Assembly (NCBI GenBank): GCA_934546745.1
Contig: CAKTDV010000008.1
Coordinates: forward strand, 32,046-96,045
Direction: 5' to 3'
DNA: 64,000 nt
DNA from: an uncultured Desulfovibrio sp.
GTDB lineage: Bacteria; Desulfobacterota; Desulfovibrionia; Desulfovibrionales; Desulfovibrionaceae
Under the pieces are notes generated by a model. That model saw only the letters and a program-made list of their open reading frames with translations. It was not told the origin of the DNA and made no database searches. Of the stretch, positions 35,361 to 41,943 are shown in pieces. Position numbers and translations under genes: made by a program. How positions within the stretch are numbered: the stretch's first letter is position 1; each line of letters opens with the position of its first letter.

Positions 35361-36149
35361 ATGTTGCGGGAACGGATGACGGGCGAAGGCAAGGTGCTGC
35401 TGCTGGCGGGCGGCGGCAAAATATATACGGACGTGGCGGCGCGTTTCGTCCGCAGCGAGCGCAGCCTTGAAGAGATTGCCGCGTCCCCCTATTCGCGGGA
35501 AATCGTGCGCAACATCCTTTCCAGCGGCCACAGGGCCGCGCTGGAGTTCGATTATTTTATCTTTGCTGTGGAAGGCTACTCGCGCGTCACGGAAACGCAG
35601 CTTGTGCGCAAGCGTCTCGCTTCCTATCTTATCAAATCCGGCCGCGCGGAGCTGAACGGGAAACGGGCCTTTTCCGTGGTCTATCCCCGCGGCGCGCGGG
35701 ATTTTTCCGCATCCGTCACACTGCCGGACGGGCGCGCCGTCACCCTGACGGGACATGATCTGGCCGACATTTCCCGCCAGTGGTACGAGGCGGGCGTGGA
35801 ACAGGGGCTTCCAGAGGAGGACTTGCGCTACCTCAAGCCGCAGGCCACGGAATTCAAGGCCATCATCGGCATGAACGCCCATGCCCTGCACGACTGGTTC
35901 TCCATCCGCTGCTGCCGCAATGCCCAGCATGAAATCCGCCACCTGGCTCAAAGCATGCTGGAGCTGTGCCGCAAGGCCGCTCCCGACCTCTTTGCCGGGG
36001 CCGGCCCCAGCTGCGTCCAGCTGGGGTACTGCCCGGAGAACCGCCTGCAGCATCCGCGCTGCAGGGGGCGCGTCCCGACAAAGGACGCGGCCATGGAAAT
36101 CCTGCGTCGCCACGGCAAAAGCGTCATGGAAAATGCGGACGCGCCTTAG
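35361..36149 (+). CDS. thyX: FAD-dependent thymidylate synthase, divergent
   Basis: A predicted 262-residue ThyX-like flavoenzyme that makes dTMP from dUMP with methylene-THF and NADPH. ATG 35361 follows AAGGAGG. It keeps the overall ThyX order: SGHRAALEFDYFIFAVEGYS, then LVRKRLASYLIKSGRAEL, then IRCCRNAQHEIRHLAQSMLE. The hallmark RHRxxS is altered: the first His is Lys (RKRLAS), and the usual NExSxRY tail is replaced by LIKSGRAEL. So it belongs to a diverged subgroup, or its chemistry is changed. It is divergent from folD. Its TAG begins a dispersed hairpin element. Confidence 0.8.
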   Translation: MLRERMTGEGKVLLLAGGGKIYTDVAARFVRSERSLEEIAASPYSREIVRNILSSGHRAALEFDYFIFAVEGYSRVTETQLVRKRLASYLIKSGRAELNGKRAFSVVYPRGARDFSASVTLPDGRAVTLTGHDLADISRQWYEAGVEQGLPEEDLRYLKPQATEFKAIIGMNAHALHDWFSIRCCRNAQHEIRHLAQSMLELCRKAAPDLFAGAGPSCVQLGYCPENRLQHPRCRGRVPTKDAAMEILRRHGKSVMENADAP

Positions 36150-36195
36150 GGCATGTTGCGTTTAATATTTCTCAAACGCAAAAGCGACGCCGACC
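36147..36195 (+). repeat. Dispersed hairpin element, copy C
   Basis: Begins at the thyX stop. TTGCGTTT (36156-36163) pairs perfectly with AAACGCAA (36174-36181), followed by AAGCGACGCCGACCC. Confidence 0.65.
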
Positions 36196-36212
36196 CACAC
36201 GGGAGGGAAAAC

Positions 36213-36308
36213 TTGGTTGATCTGATTATGATTGCATGCGGAGGATTTAAAGATGCCGCTGGCCGTCCCATCCTGAAGTGGATGGATGCCACATCTCCCG
36301 TGCGGTAG
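36213..36308 (+). CDS. Possible 31-residue peptide
   Basis: A short frame starting with TTG 36213, five bases after GGGAGGG, ending at TAG 36306-36308 and followed 16 bases later by a hairpin terminator. The product contains MIACGGFKDAAGRPILKW. The ribosome site plus terminator make it more credible than a random frame of this size, but there is no homology I can name. An internal ATG (36228) is an alternative start with a weaker site. It could also be part of a small RNA. Confidence 0.3.
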   Translation: MVDLIMIACGGFKDAAGRPILKWMDATSPVR

Positions 36309-36324
36309 TCCGCGCCAAGTGTTT

Positions 36325-36356
36325 ACGGCGGCGTCTTCGAGAGAAGAAGCCGCCGT
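36325..36356 (+). terminator. Hairpin terminator downstream of thyX and the short frame
   Basis: ACGGCGGC (36325-36332) pairs with GCCGCCGT (36349-36356), and the inner bases TCTTC/GAAGA extend the stem. Followed by TTCC only, so it is a weak intrinsic terminator. Confidence 0.5.
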
Positions 36357-36400
36357 TTCCTGACAGAGACACTACAACACCCTTGCGCACGGACGCGGAA

Positions 36401-36440
36401 AAAGAAAACCTGCCCCGGAATGCACACGAAGAGGCAGGTT
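36401..36440 (-). terminator. tmRNA terminator
   Basis: On the minus strand AACCTGCC (36440-36433) and GGCAGGTT (36414-36407) form the stem, followed by TTCTTTTT. It lies just after the tmRNA 3' end. Confidence 0.8.
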
Positions 36441-36453
36441 TACGTTTTTTTCA

Positions 36454-36833
36454 TGGTGGAGGCGGGGGGAGTCGAACCCCCGTCCGAGAACATTCCACGC
36501 GAAGCTTCTACAGGCTTAGGACGGACTTGCATCTCGTCGTGCCGGTAACCTCCGCCCGGGCGCGGCACGACCAGTCCGCCGGAAACAATCCTCGCGAGAT
36601 TCCCGGCGGACGCCGAACCTCGCCAGCCTGATGACATGTCGCCGGAAAGACGTATCAGGCGTCAGCCCTTCCGACGTGACCGTCTATGCGGTCAGGTGCT
36701 TTGCCACACTAGGCGGCGCAAGCGTATTCGTAATCGTTGTTGGCAATTACTGTGTTGCCGCTTTTTACGAGGCCAGCGGCGCCTCGGCCTGCCGCATCGG
36801 CTTCCACATCCCCGTCGAAACCAGTGCGCCCCC
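36454..36833 (-). ncRNA. ssrA: tmRNA (transfer-messenger RNA)
   Basis: On the minus strand the RNA begins GGGGGCGCACTGGTTTCGAC and ends GGTTCGACTCCCCC-GCCTCCACCA, the tRNA-Ala-like acceptor with encoded CCA. The length is about 380 bases. The tag frame lies at 36744-36709: codons for ANNDYEYACAA followed by TAG. With SmpB it rescues stalled ribosomes and marks the unfinished protein for proteolysis. The tag has an unusual Cys three residues from the end. A hairpin and T-run downstream form the terminator. Confidence 0.96.
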
Positions 36834-37005
36834 GAATCCTGCCGGTTTGCAATCCGACTGTATCTTTCTGAGAAATAAGCCTATCCTCGTCCTTTGGCAA
36901 GGGGCAATATTTCATAAAAAAATCTAAATATTATTTTTCTGATGCCGATAGAAAAAGTGCGTTCACGGCATACCGCTGGAAGAGCGAACATTCAGGGAGG
37001 AATGT

Positions 37006-37380
37006 ATGCGGAAGATTTCCCGCGCTGTACCGGATATCGGCTCCGCCATGCTGTTGATGATGCGCTACAGGGCTGTACGCATCTCCGCCGCGCATCTTGG
37101 AAGGATGCTTTGCGCCGATTCGTCCCTCTTTCCCCGTAAACTCCACCACAGCGAATGCGTAATCATGCTTCCCGCCCGCCTCATGGAAATACTTCTGTTG
37201 GCATATCCGTATGAAGAGACGCTGGGCGGCATGGCGGATGGTTTTCTGTGTTTGAAGGACGCCATTGAGCGGAAGGCCTTCGCCGCCTGCCCGGCACAAC
37301 AGCAGCGGCTTATTGAGGCGGAATACCAGCATCTTGCGTCGGAGATACGCCGCAGGGCCGACTGTCTTTTCGCCGTTTGA
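37006..37380 (+). CDS. Hypothetical protein
   Basis: A 124-residue protein of unknown family. The ATG at 37006 stands five bases after GGGAGG, which is why this strand is preferred over the overlapping reverse frame. The sequence (MRKISRAVPDIGSAMLLMMR at the start) is mainly helical, Arg- and Ala-rich, with few acidic residues in the first half and no membrane segment or Cys motif. It begins about 170 bases beyond the 5' end of the divergent tmRNA gene and ends before a long perfect palindrome at 37396. Confidence 0.55.
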   Translation: MRKISRAVPDIGSAMLLMMRYRAVRISAAHLGRMLCADSSLFPRKLHHSECVIMLPARLMEILLLAYPYEETLGGMADGFLCLKDAIERKAFAACPAQQQRLIEAEYQHLASEIRRRADCLFAV

Positions 37381-37395
37381 CATGCTTCTGTCCGG

Positions 37396-37439
37396 GGGAT
37401 CCCGCCCAGGCGCGGGGAGGCGCGCCTGGGCGGGATCCC
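37396..37439. terminator. 19-bp perfect inverted repeat between converging genes
   Basis: GGGATCCCGCCCAGGCGCG (37396-37414) and CGCGCCTGGGCGGGATCCC (37421-37439) pair without mismatch around GGGAGG. There is no T tract on either side, so it may terminate by stem strength alone or have another role. Confidence 0.65.
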
Positions 37440-37452
37440 TGGAGCCCCTGAC

Positions 37453-38034
37453 TCAAAACCGCCCTATCACCAGTTGATCACGGGAAAGCTTGGGGACATG
37501 ATGCACACCGGCGCTATCGCGCCAGTAGGCAAGGCTGCCGCTGTCGGGCACGGGCGCAACGACCCTTGTTTCCGCGGCCTTGCCAAGACCAAGAACCAGA
37601 TGCGGCGCAAGCCCATCAGGAATCTGGCAAAGCGCGCGGCAGGTTTCGGCGTCAAAGCTGGCAAGGATGCAGCAGCCCCATGCGCGGCTGCTGGCGGCCA
37701 GCTGCATGGTCTGGACGGCGATCCCCAGATCGACCCAGGTCAGCCGGCCGGCATCCACGGGCAGACTGACGACAATGAAGGCCGTAGGCCGTTCACCCGG
37801 ATGCGGGCCACCCCAGTCCTTGAGCGCCGCGGCCCAGGCCGTTTTGGCAAAAAGCGCATCACGGACAGGGCCCGCTGTCACCAGCGAATAACGCAGCGCC
37901 TGCTGATTGCGGGCGCAGGGCGTGAGGCGGGCGCATGCAACAAGCCATTCCAGATCCGCCATGTCCAGAGGATCATTCTCCACAAAGCGGCGGCAGGATC
38001 TGGCCTGCTCCACAAGCTTTTTGAAATCGTCCAT
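37453..38034 (-). CDS. Nitroreductase-family protein
   Basis: A 193-residue FMN-dependent nitroreductase-like protein. It has the N-terminal SCRRFVENDPLDMADLEWLV (the RRSxRxF-type FMN phosphate region), ARLTPCARNQQALRYSLV, and the central VDLGIAVQTMQLAASSRAWGCC with the conserved Gly. These enzymes reduce nitro groups, quinones or other small substrates with NAD(P)H. The extra Cys residues in CARNQQ and WGCC are typical of clostridial and deltaproteobacterial members. AAAGGA is present but 13 bases from the ATG. No metabolic partner is adjacent. Confidence 0.8.
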   Translation of the reverse strand: MDDFKKLVEQARSCRRFVENDPLDMADLEWLVACARLTPCARNQQALRYSLVTAGPVRDALFAKTAWAAALKDWGGPHPGERPTAFIVVSLPVDAGRLTWVDLGIAVQTMQLAASSRAWGCCILASFDAETCRALCQIPDGLAPHLVLGLGKAAETRVVAPVPDSGSLAYWRDSAGVHHVPKLSRDQLVIGRF

Positions 38035-38141
38035 CGTTTATCAAAAATTCCTTTGTGGCTGAAACCTCCCCCATCAGGGGGAAAGCGTGGTTGACAGGAC
38101 GGCGAAGCCGGGGAGAGCCTTTTCTGTCATCCCTCCCTGCC

Positions 38142-38948
38142 CTAGATCAATGCCAGCAGGAACCAGAGCTGGCTGCTTTCAATATACGCCCCCAAAAAGT
38201 CTCCGGAGATGCCGCCATGACGGCGCGCGGTCATGGCAAACCAACGATGGAGCGCCCCTTGCCCAAGCAAAAGAAAGGGAAGCCTTTGCCAGGCGCCGTC
38301 GCCCGTCAGCGTTGCCACCGTTGCCAGACAGAGGCCCCACAGCAGACTCCAGCGCAGGCGCGCCGGGGTCATGGCGGCGCAGACAATGCGCCCAAGCAGA
38401 CCGTCGTCATGAGGCGGCGTTGTCGCGGCCAGCCAGAGGGATGCCGTTCTGGACCAGGCCGGAGCAAGGGCAAGCGGAAGCCACTGCGCCTGCTGTATAT
38501 GGGCGGCGGCGCATATCCCCTGCCCAAGGAGCCCAAGACAGAGGCTCATGCCGCCGAAAGCCCCCATGCGGCTATCACGGAGGATGCACCAGAAGCGCTC
38601 ATCCCGCGCGCCGCTGCCGCAGGCATCCCCCACATCGGCTACCCCGTCCCAGTGGAGGCCGCGCGTCACCCATACGGAGAGGCAAAGCCATCCCCAGCCG
38701 GAAAGCAATGCCGGAAAGGGGGAGGGCAGCCGGGATGGCTGCGCGACAACGTGAAAGAGGCAACAGGCGGCGGCACACCAGAGCATTCCAAGAAGCAGGC
38801 CCGCCAGCGGGAACCAGGGCGTCGCCACACGCAACGCATCTTCAGAGTCAGCGGAACGAACGTTCAGGCGGCTGAGAAAGGCCAGTGCGTGGCAGGCACG
38901 CACAAAAGGCGCGCTGAGAAAAGCGCGCGCCGCGGAAAACACGCCCAT
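38142..38948 (-). CDS. cobS: Adenosylcobinamide-GDP ribazoletransferase (cobalamin synthase)
   Basis: A 268-residue integral membrane enzyme that joins alpha-ribazole to adenosylcobinamide-GDP in the last stage of B12 assembly. The key motif is TRGLHWDGVADVGDACGSGA followed by RDSRMGAFG, with Asp residues for metal binding. Several hydrophobic helices follow. The gene lies nine bases after rex and is probably co-transcribed with it; no other cob gene and no cobalamin riboswitch is seen in the window. Confidence 0.88.
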   Translation of the reverse strand: MGVFSAARAFLSAPFVRACHALAFLSRLNVRSADSEDALRVATPWFPLAGLLLGMLWCAAACCLFHVVAQPSRLPSPFPALLSGWGWLCLSVWVTRGLHWDGVADVGDACGSGARDERFWCILRDSRMGAFGGMSLCLGLLGQGICAAAHIQQAQWLPLALAPAWSRTASLWLAATTPPHDDGLLGRIVCAAMTPARLRWSLLWGLCLATVATLTGDGAWQRLPFLLLGQGALHRWFAMTARRHGGISGDFLGAYIESSQLWFLLALI

Positions 38949-38957
38949 GCCGCGAAC

Positions 38958-39605
38958 CTACTGCGCGCGCTGCTGCGTGTGCTTGAAGGCCAGCGAATAA
39001 AGATGATGGAAAAAATCCACATACTCCACGCTGATATGATCTGGAACCTTGATTCTGGCAGGAGCGAAGTTGAGGATGCTGGTAATGCCAGCGTCCATCA
39101 TATGTTGCGCGGCACGCTGCGCCCGTTCCGGAGGCGTCGTGATAACGCCGATTTCAATGCCGTATTCGGCGACCATGCCGGGTAAGTCCTTGGTACAATG
39201 CACTTCAAGGCCGTGTACGATTTCACCTATCTTGAAGGGATCGCAATCGAATATGCCAACGATATTGAAGCCGCGCGCGCGAAATTCGCTGTGATTGAGA
39301 ATGGCCTTGCCCAGGTTGCCGATACCGACAACGGCCATGCGCCATTCGCGATCCACCCCGAGAGCGGAGGTGATGGAGCTGATGAGCGAAGTCACATGGT
39401 AGCCGACGCCACGAATGCCAAATTCACCGAAATAGGCAAGATCCTTGCGTACCTGGGAACCGTTGACGCCGCAGGCCTCGGCAAGGGGATTGGACGAGAT
39501 AACCTCGACGCCGTCGCGCGCCAGATTTTCCAGAACCTGCACATAGGTAGCCAGGCGTTGGATGGTAGCGCGCGGTATATGTTTGCTTTTGGGAGGATTC
39601 AACAT
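38958..39605 (-). CDS. rex: Redox-sensing transcriptional repressor Rex
   Basis: A 215-residue NADH-sensing repressor. The start MLNPPKSKHIPRATIQRL (ATG 39605) is chosen for AAAGGTG upstream. The winged helix contains GVNGSQVRKDLAYFGEFGIR, highly diagnostic of Rex; the Rossmann part is MAVVGIGNLGKAILNHSEF. Rex represses fermentation, respiration and ATP synthase genes when NADH is low. In Desulfovibrio it is known to control atp and sulfate-reduction genes; here the F0 atp genes lie next to it. Upstream at 39642-39660, TGTGAAAAATATTTTTT may be a degenerate Rex site. Confidence 0.93.
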   Translation of the reverse strand: MLNPPKSKHIPRATIQRLATYVQVLENLARDGVEVISSNPLAEACGVNGSQVRKDLAYFGEFGIRGVGYHVTSLISSITSALGVDREWRMAVVGIGNLGKAILNHSEFRARGFNIVGIFDCDPFKIGEIVHGLEVHCTKDLPGMVAEYGIEIGVITTPPERAQRAAQHMMDAGITSILNFAPARIKVPDHISVEYVDFFHHLYSLAFKHTQQRAQ

Positions 39606-39726
39606 AACCGCACCTTTTATCAGCCCTCCGGCTGACGGATACCTGTGAAAAATATTTTTTTGAAAGTACGAAAAAACGAAGTTCATGGCAAGAGGCGCGG
39701 GCGGCAGGCGCACAAGGCCGCACGGG

Positions 39727-39761
39727 AAAAAAGAGAGGCGCCCCCAAAAGGGACGCCTCTC
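39727..39761 (-). terminator. Terminator after atpE
   Basis: On the minus strand GAGAGGCG and CGCCTCTC form the outer stem, with CCC/GGG inside around TTTTG, followed by TTTTTT. It ends the leftward atpZ-I-B-E operon. Confidence 0.88.
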
Positions 39762-39784
39762 CGCTCAAGCTATGGAAAGGATGC

Positions 39785-40108
39785 CTAGCCGACGAAGGGG
39801 TTGGCGAAGAGCAGAATGAAGCTCACGACCAGGGCGTAAATGGCCAGGGATTCGATGAAGGCGAAGGCCAGAATCATGGTACCGGTCACCTTGCCGCTCA
39901 CGTCAGGATTGCGGGCGATACCTTCGCAGGCGCCCTTCAGACCGAGACCCATGCCGATACCGCAGCCAAAAGCGGCAATGCCGATGCCCAGAGCGGCGGC
40001 AAGGCAGGTATAGCCAAGGGAAGCGGAGTCCAGAGTAGCGGCGGACGCCATGCTGGCCATACCAAGAAGCATCACGGTGTTCAGGGCGATCATCAGAAAT
40101 TTACGCAT
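39785..40108 (-). CDS. atpE: F0 ATP synthase subunit c
   Basis: A 107-residue subunit. It starts with a signal-like hydrophobic segment ending SMASAATLDSAS, followed by two membrane helices with the loop ARNPDVSGK between them. The ion-binding carboxylate is in FAFIESLAIYALVVSFILLF. The Ser after the Glu (ES) is shared with Na+-type rings, but the helix-1 Gln of Na+ rings is Met here (GIGMGLGLKGA), so a proton ring is more likely. A cleaved N-terminal signal on subunit c is unusual outside a few groups. Confidence 0.93.
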   Translation of the reverse strand: MRKFLMIALNTVMLLGMASMASAATLDSASLGYTCLAAALGIGIAAFGCGIGMGLGLKGACEGIARNPDVSGKVTGTMILAFAFIESLAIYALVVSFILLFANPFVG

Positions 40109-40201
40109 GAGAAACTCCTTCTCGTTTATTGTTGGGCCGGAAACCGGCCATTCCCCCGGAGGAATCGTCGCGGAGAGCGGTCAGCCCGCCGCGCATGCCT
40201 G

Positions 40202-40906
40202 TTAATGTTCCGGCGCTTCAATGGCACCCTTGATGTAGAACATGGTCAGCATGAAGAAGACGAAAGCCTGCATGGTCTTGCCAAGCAGGAACAGGGCATA
40301 AATCGGAATGGTCCCAAGAATGGGCGCCATGACGAAGAAAAGCACCATGACGATTTCTTCGCCGCGGATGTTGCCGAAAAGACGGAGAGAAAGAGAAACC
40401 GGACGCGAGAGATGCGAGACGATTTCCAGCGGAAACATAAGAGGAATCAACGCCTTGGAGGGACCGGTGAAGTGATGGATATAGTGGAATTTCCACCGGG
40501 CCAGACCGACGGCATTGTAAAACAGCAGGACAAAAACGGCCATGCAGACGGTCGTATTGAGGTTGGCCGTCGGCGCATCAAAACCCGGCACAAGCCCCAT
40601 GAGATTCATGCCGAAAATATAGATGAAGATGCCGGCCAGCAGCCCCACATACTTGCGGCCCGCCTCACCCATAGTCGTGCAGATAAAGTTTTCAATGGTG
40701 TCGATGAGCGTCTCGAAGAAATTCTGCATACCCGACGGCACCATTTTCAGACGACGGCGGACGAGCAGGGAAACGACCACCAGCAGGGCGATACACACCC
40801 ATGAGTAGAACACATGCTTGAATTCCAGCGTCTGTCCATTGATGACGATTTCATCCATATTGCAGAATGTGGACAGCAATACCGGATGCGGCAATCCACC
40901 AGCCAT
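40202..40906 (-). CDS. atpB: F0 ATP synthase subunit a
   Basis: A 234-residue membrane subunit forming the ion half-channels. The start MAGGLPHPVLLSTFCNMDEI at 40906 is supported by GGGAGG eight bases upstream. The conserved helix PVSLSLRLFGNIRGEEIVMV contains the essential Arg, and LLGKTMQAFVFFMLTMFYIK is the final helix with Gln. It lies between the AtpI-like gene and atpE. The b, b' and F1 genes are 19 kb away. Confidence 0.95.
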   Translation of the reverse strand: MAGGLPHPVLLSTFCNMDEIVINGQTLEFKHVFYSWVCIALLVVVSLLVRRRLKMVPSGMQNFFETLIDTIENFICTTMGEAGRKYVGLLAGIFIYIFGMNLMGLVPGFDAPTANLNTTVCMAVFVLLFYNAVGLARWKFHYIHHFTGPSKALIPLMFPLEIVSHLSRPVSLSLRLFGNIRGEEIVMVLFFVMAPILGTIPIYALFLLGKTMQAFVFFMLTMFYIKGAIEAPEH

Positions 40907-41013
40907 GAGCCAAGCCTCCCTCGGTTAAATCCCCAGTACACCGTCAGCCCCGGAAAAAACAGACGTCCCGGGACTGCCTTCTGTCCGTGGCACGGGGCAT
41001 ATCCCTGTGCCGG

Positions 41014-41430
41014 TCAACGGCGCGTTGCCCGCCGTGAGGCGGCGGCGAACGTCACCAGCGCGACGGCAAAACCCGCCGTCAGCCCTCCGACAAGAGCGAA
41101 TGGCGAGGCCGCGCACTCCACAAGGATCACATAGACCGCCACCGCAAGTACCAGCATCCGCGCGACAAAACGCAGCAACACAACGCGCAGGAAAGCGGTA
41201 CTATATTCGCCAAGGGGGCGGCGCAGAAAAAATCGGGCAAGCCCCCAGAAAATCCAGACCGGTATAGCCGCGCCGACGCCCGCCCACAGGATCCAGGGTT
41301 CCCAGCGCCACGCCGCCGCGCCAGCCGCCAGCAGAAACGCCGCCGTCAGGAGGCCGTTCCGGATGACCGGCATAATCACCGGATGCGCTATGCCCCGCCG
41401 CCGCAGCCAGGCATCGCAGGGGTTACGCAT
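41014..41430 (-). CDS. AtpI-like membrane protein of the F0 operon
   Basis: A predicted 138-residue protein with four hydrophobic segments (LLTAAFLLAAGAAAW, ILWAGVGAAIPVWIFWGLA, FVARMLVLAVAVYVILV, FALVGGLTAGFAVALVTFAA), the layout of ATP synthase I / AtpI proteins that help assemble the c-ring. ATG 41430 (MRNPCDAWLRRRG) overlaps the end of the preceding gene by eight bases. The ribosome site GGAAGG is close to the ATG, so an internal start such as MPVIRNGLL is possible. It precedes atpB in the operon. Confidence 0.75.
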   Translation of the reverse strand: MRNPCDAWLRRRGIAHPVIMPVIRNGLLTAAFLLAAGAAAWRWEPWILWAGVGAAIPVWIFWGLARFFLRRPLGEYSTAFLRVVLLRFVARMLVLAVAVYVILVECAASPFALVGGLTAGFAVALVTFAAASRRATRR

Positions 41431-41722
41431 CCTTCCGCTCTCCGTCCGTGGATGTGTCCGCGCCCGCCCGGCGGGCATCCTCGGCGGCCATTTTTTGCAG
41501 CAGACGCCGGGAATCCCGATAGACGTTGAGGAATCCCGCGCCGATGCCCACGAAAAGAAAGACAATCTTCATCCACGGACTGGTCCCCAGCCAGGCGTCC
41601 AGCCCGAAACCGATGGCAACACCCACAAGGGGACCGCTGACAAGATGCAGCCCGATGGTTCCGGTAGAGGCCGCCGCTTCCATTCCATGCCGTTGCTGAT
41701 CGAGGATATCCTTGAAGGACAT
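41423..41722 (-). CDS. atpZ: AtpZ/AtpI-family small membrane protein
   Basis: A 99-residue protein with two membrane hairpin helices (IGLHLVSGPLVGVAIGFGLD and the KIVFLFVGIGAGFLNVYRD segment) separated by the loop TSPWMK, the pattern of the F0F1-ATPase gene-1 (AtpZ) family. ATG 41722 follows AGGAG by five bases. It is the first gene of the atpZ-I-B-E operon. AtpZ with AtpI may provide a Mg/Ca channel or c-ring chaperone function (family proposal). Confidence 0.8.
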   Translation of the reverse strand: MSFKDILDQQRHGMEAAASTGTIGLHLVSGPLVGVAIGFGLDAWLGTSPWMKIVFLFVGIGAGFLNVYRDSRRLLQKMAAEDARRAGADTSTDGERKDA

Positions 41723-41902
41723 GCGGACTCCTGTTTGAAGCTGCGAATGTCCATAAACATTCTCACCGCCAGCCGTATGCCATCAAATGACTAACTAACG
41801 ACTTCTTGGCGATAACGTGTGCAGATTATCACAGCCGGATACTTCCGTCAACGCATTTGCGGCAAAAACATGGGCTGGGAAGACAGCCCGCGCGCGCCGA
41901 GC

Positions 41903-41943
41903 GCCTCTGGCGGCGCGTCACGCGGTCCCGCGCCGCCAGAGGC
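41903..41943. terminator. 15-bp hairpin with the rlmD stop codon in its loop
   Basis: GCCTCTGGCGGCGCG (41903-41917) and CGCGCCGCCAGAGGC (41929-41943) pair perfectly. The stop codon of the methyltransferase gene is at 41918-41920, within the loop. No T tract follows on either strand. Confidence 0.6.
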
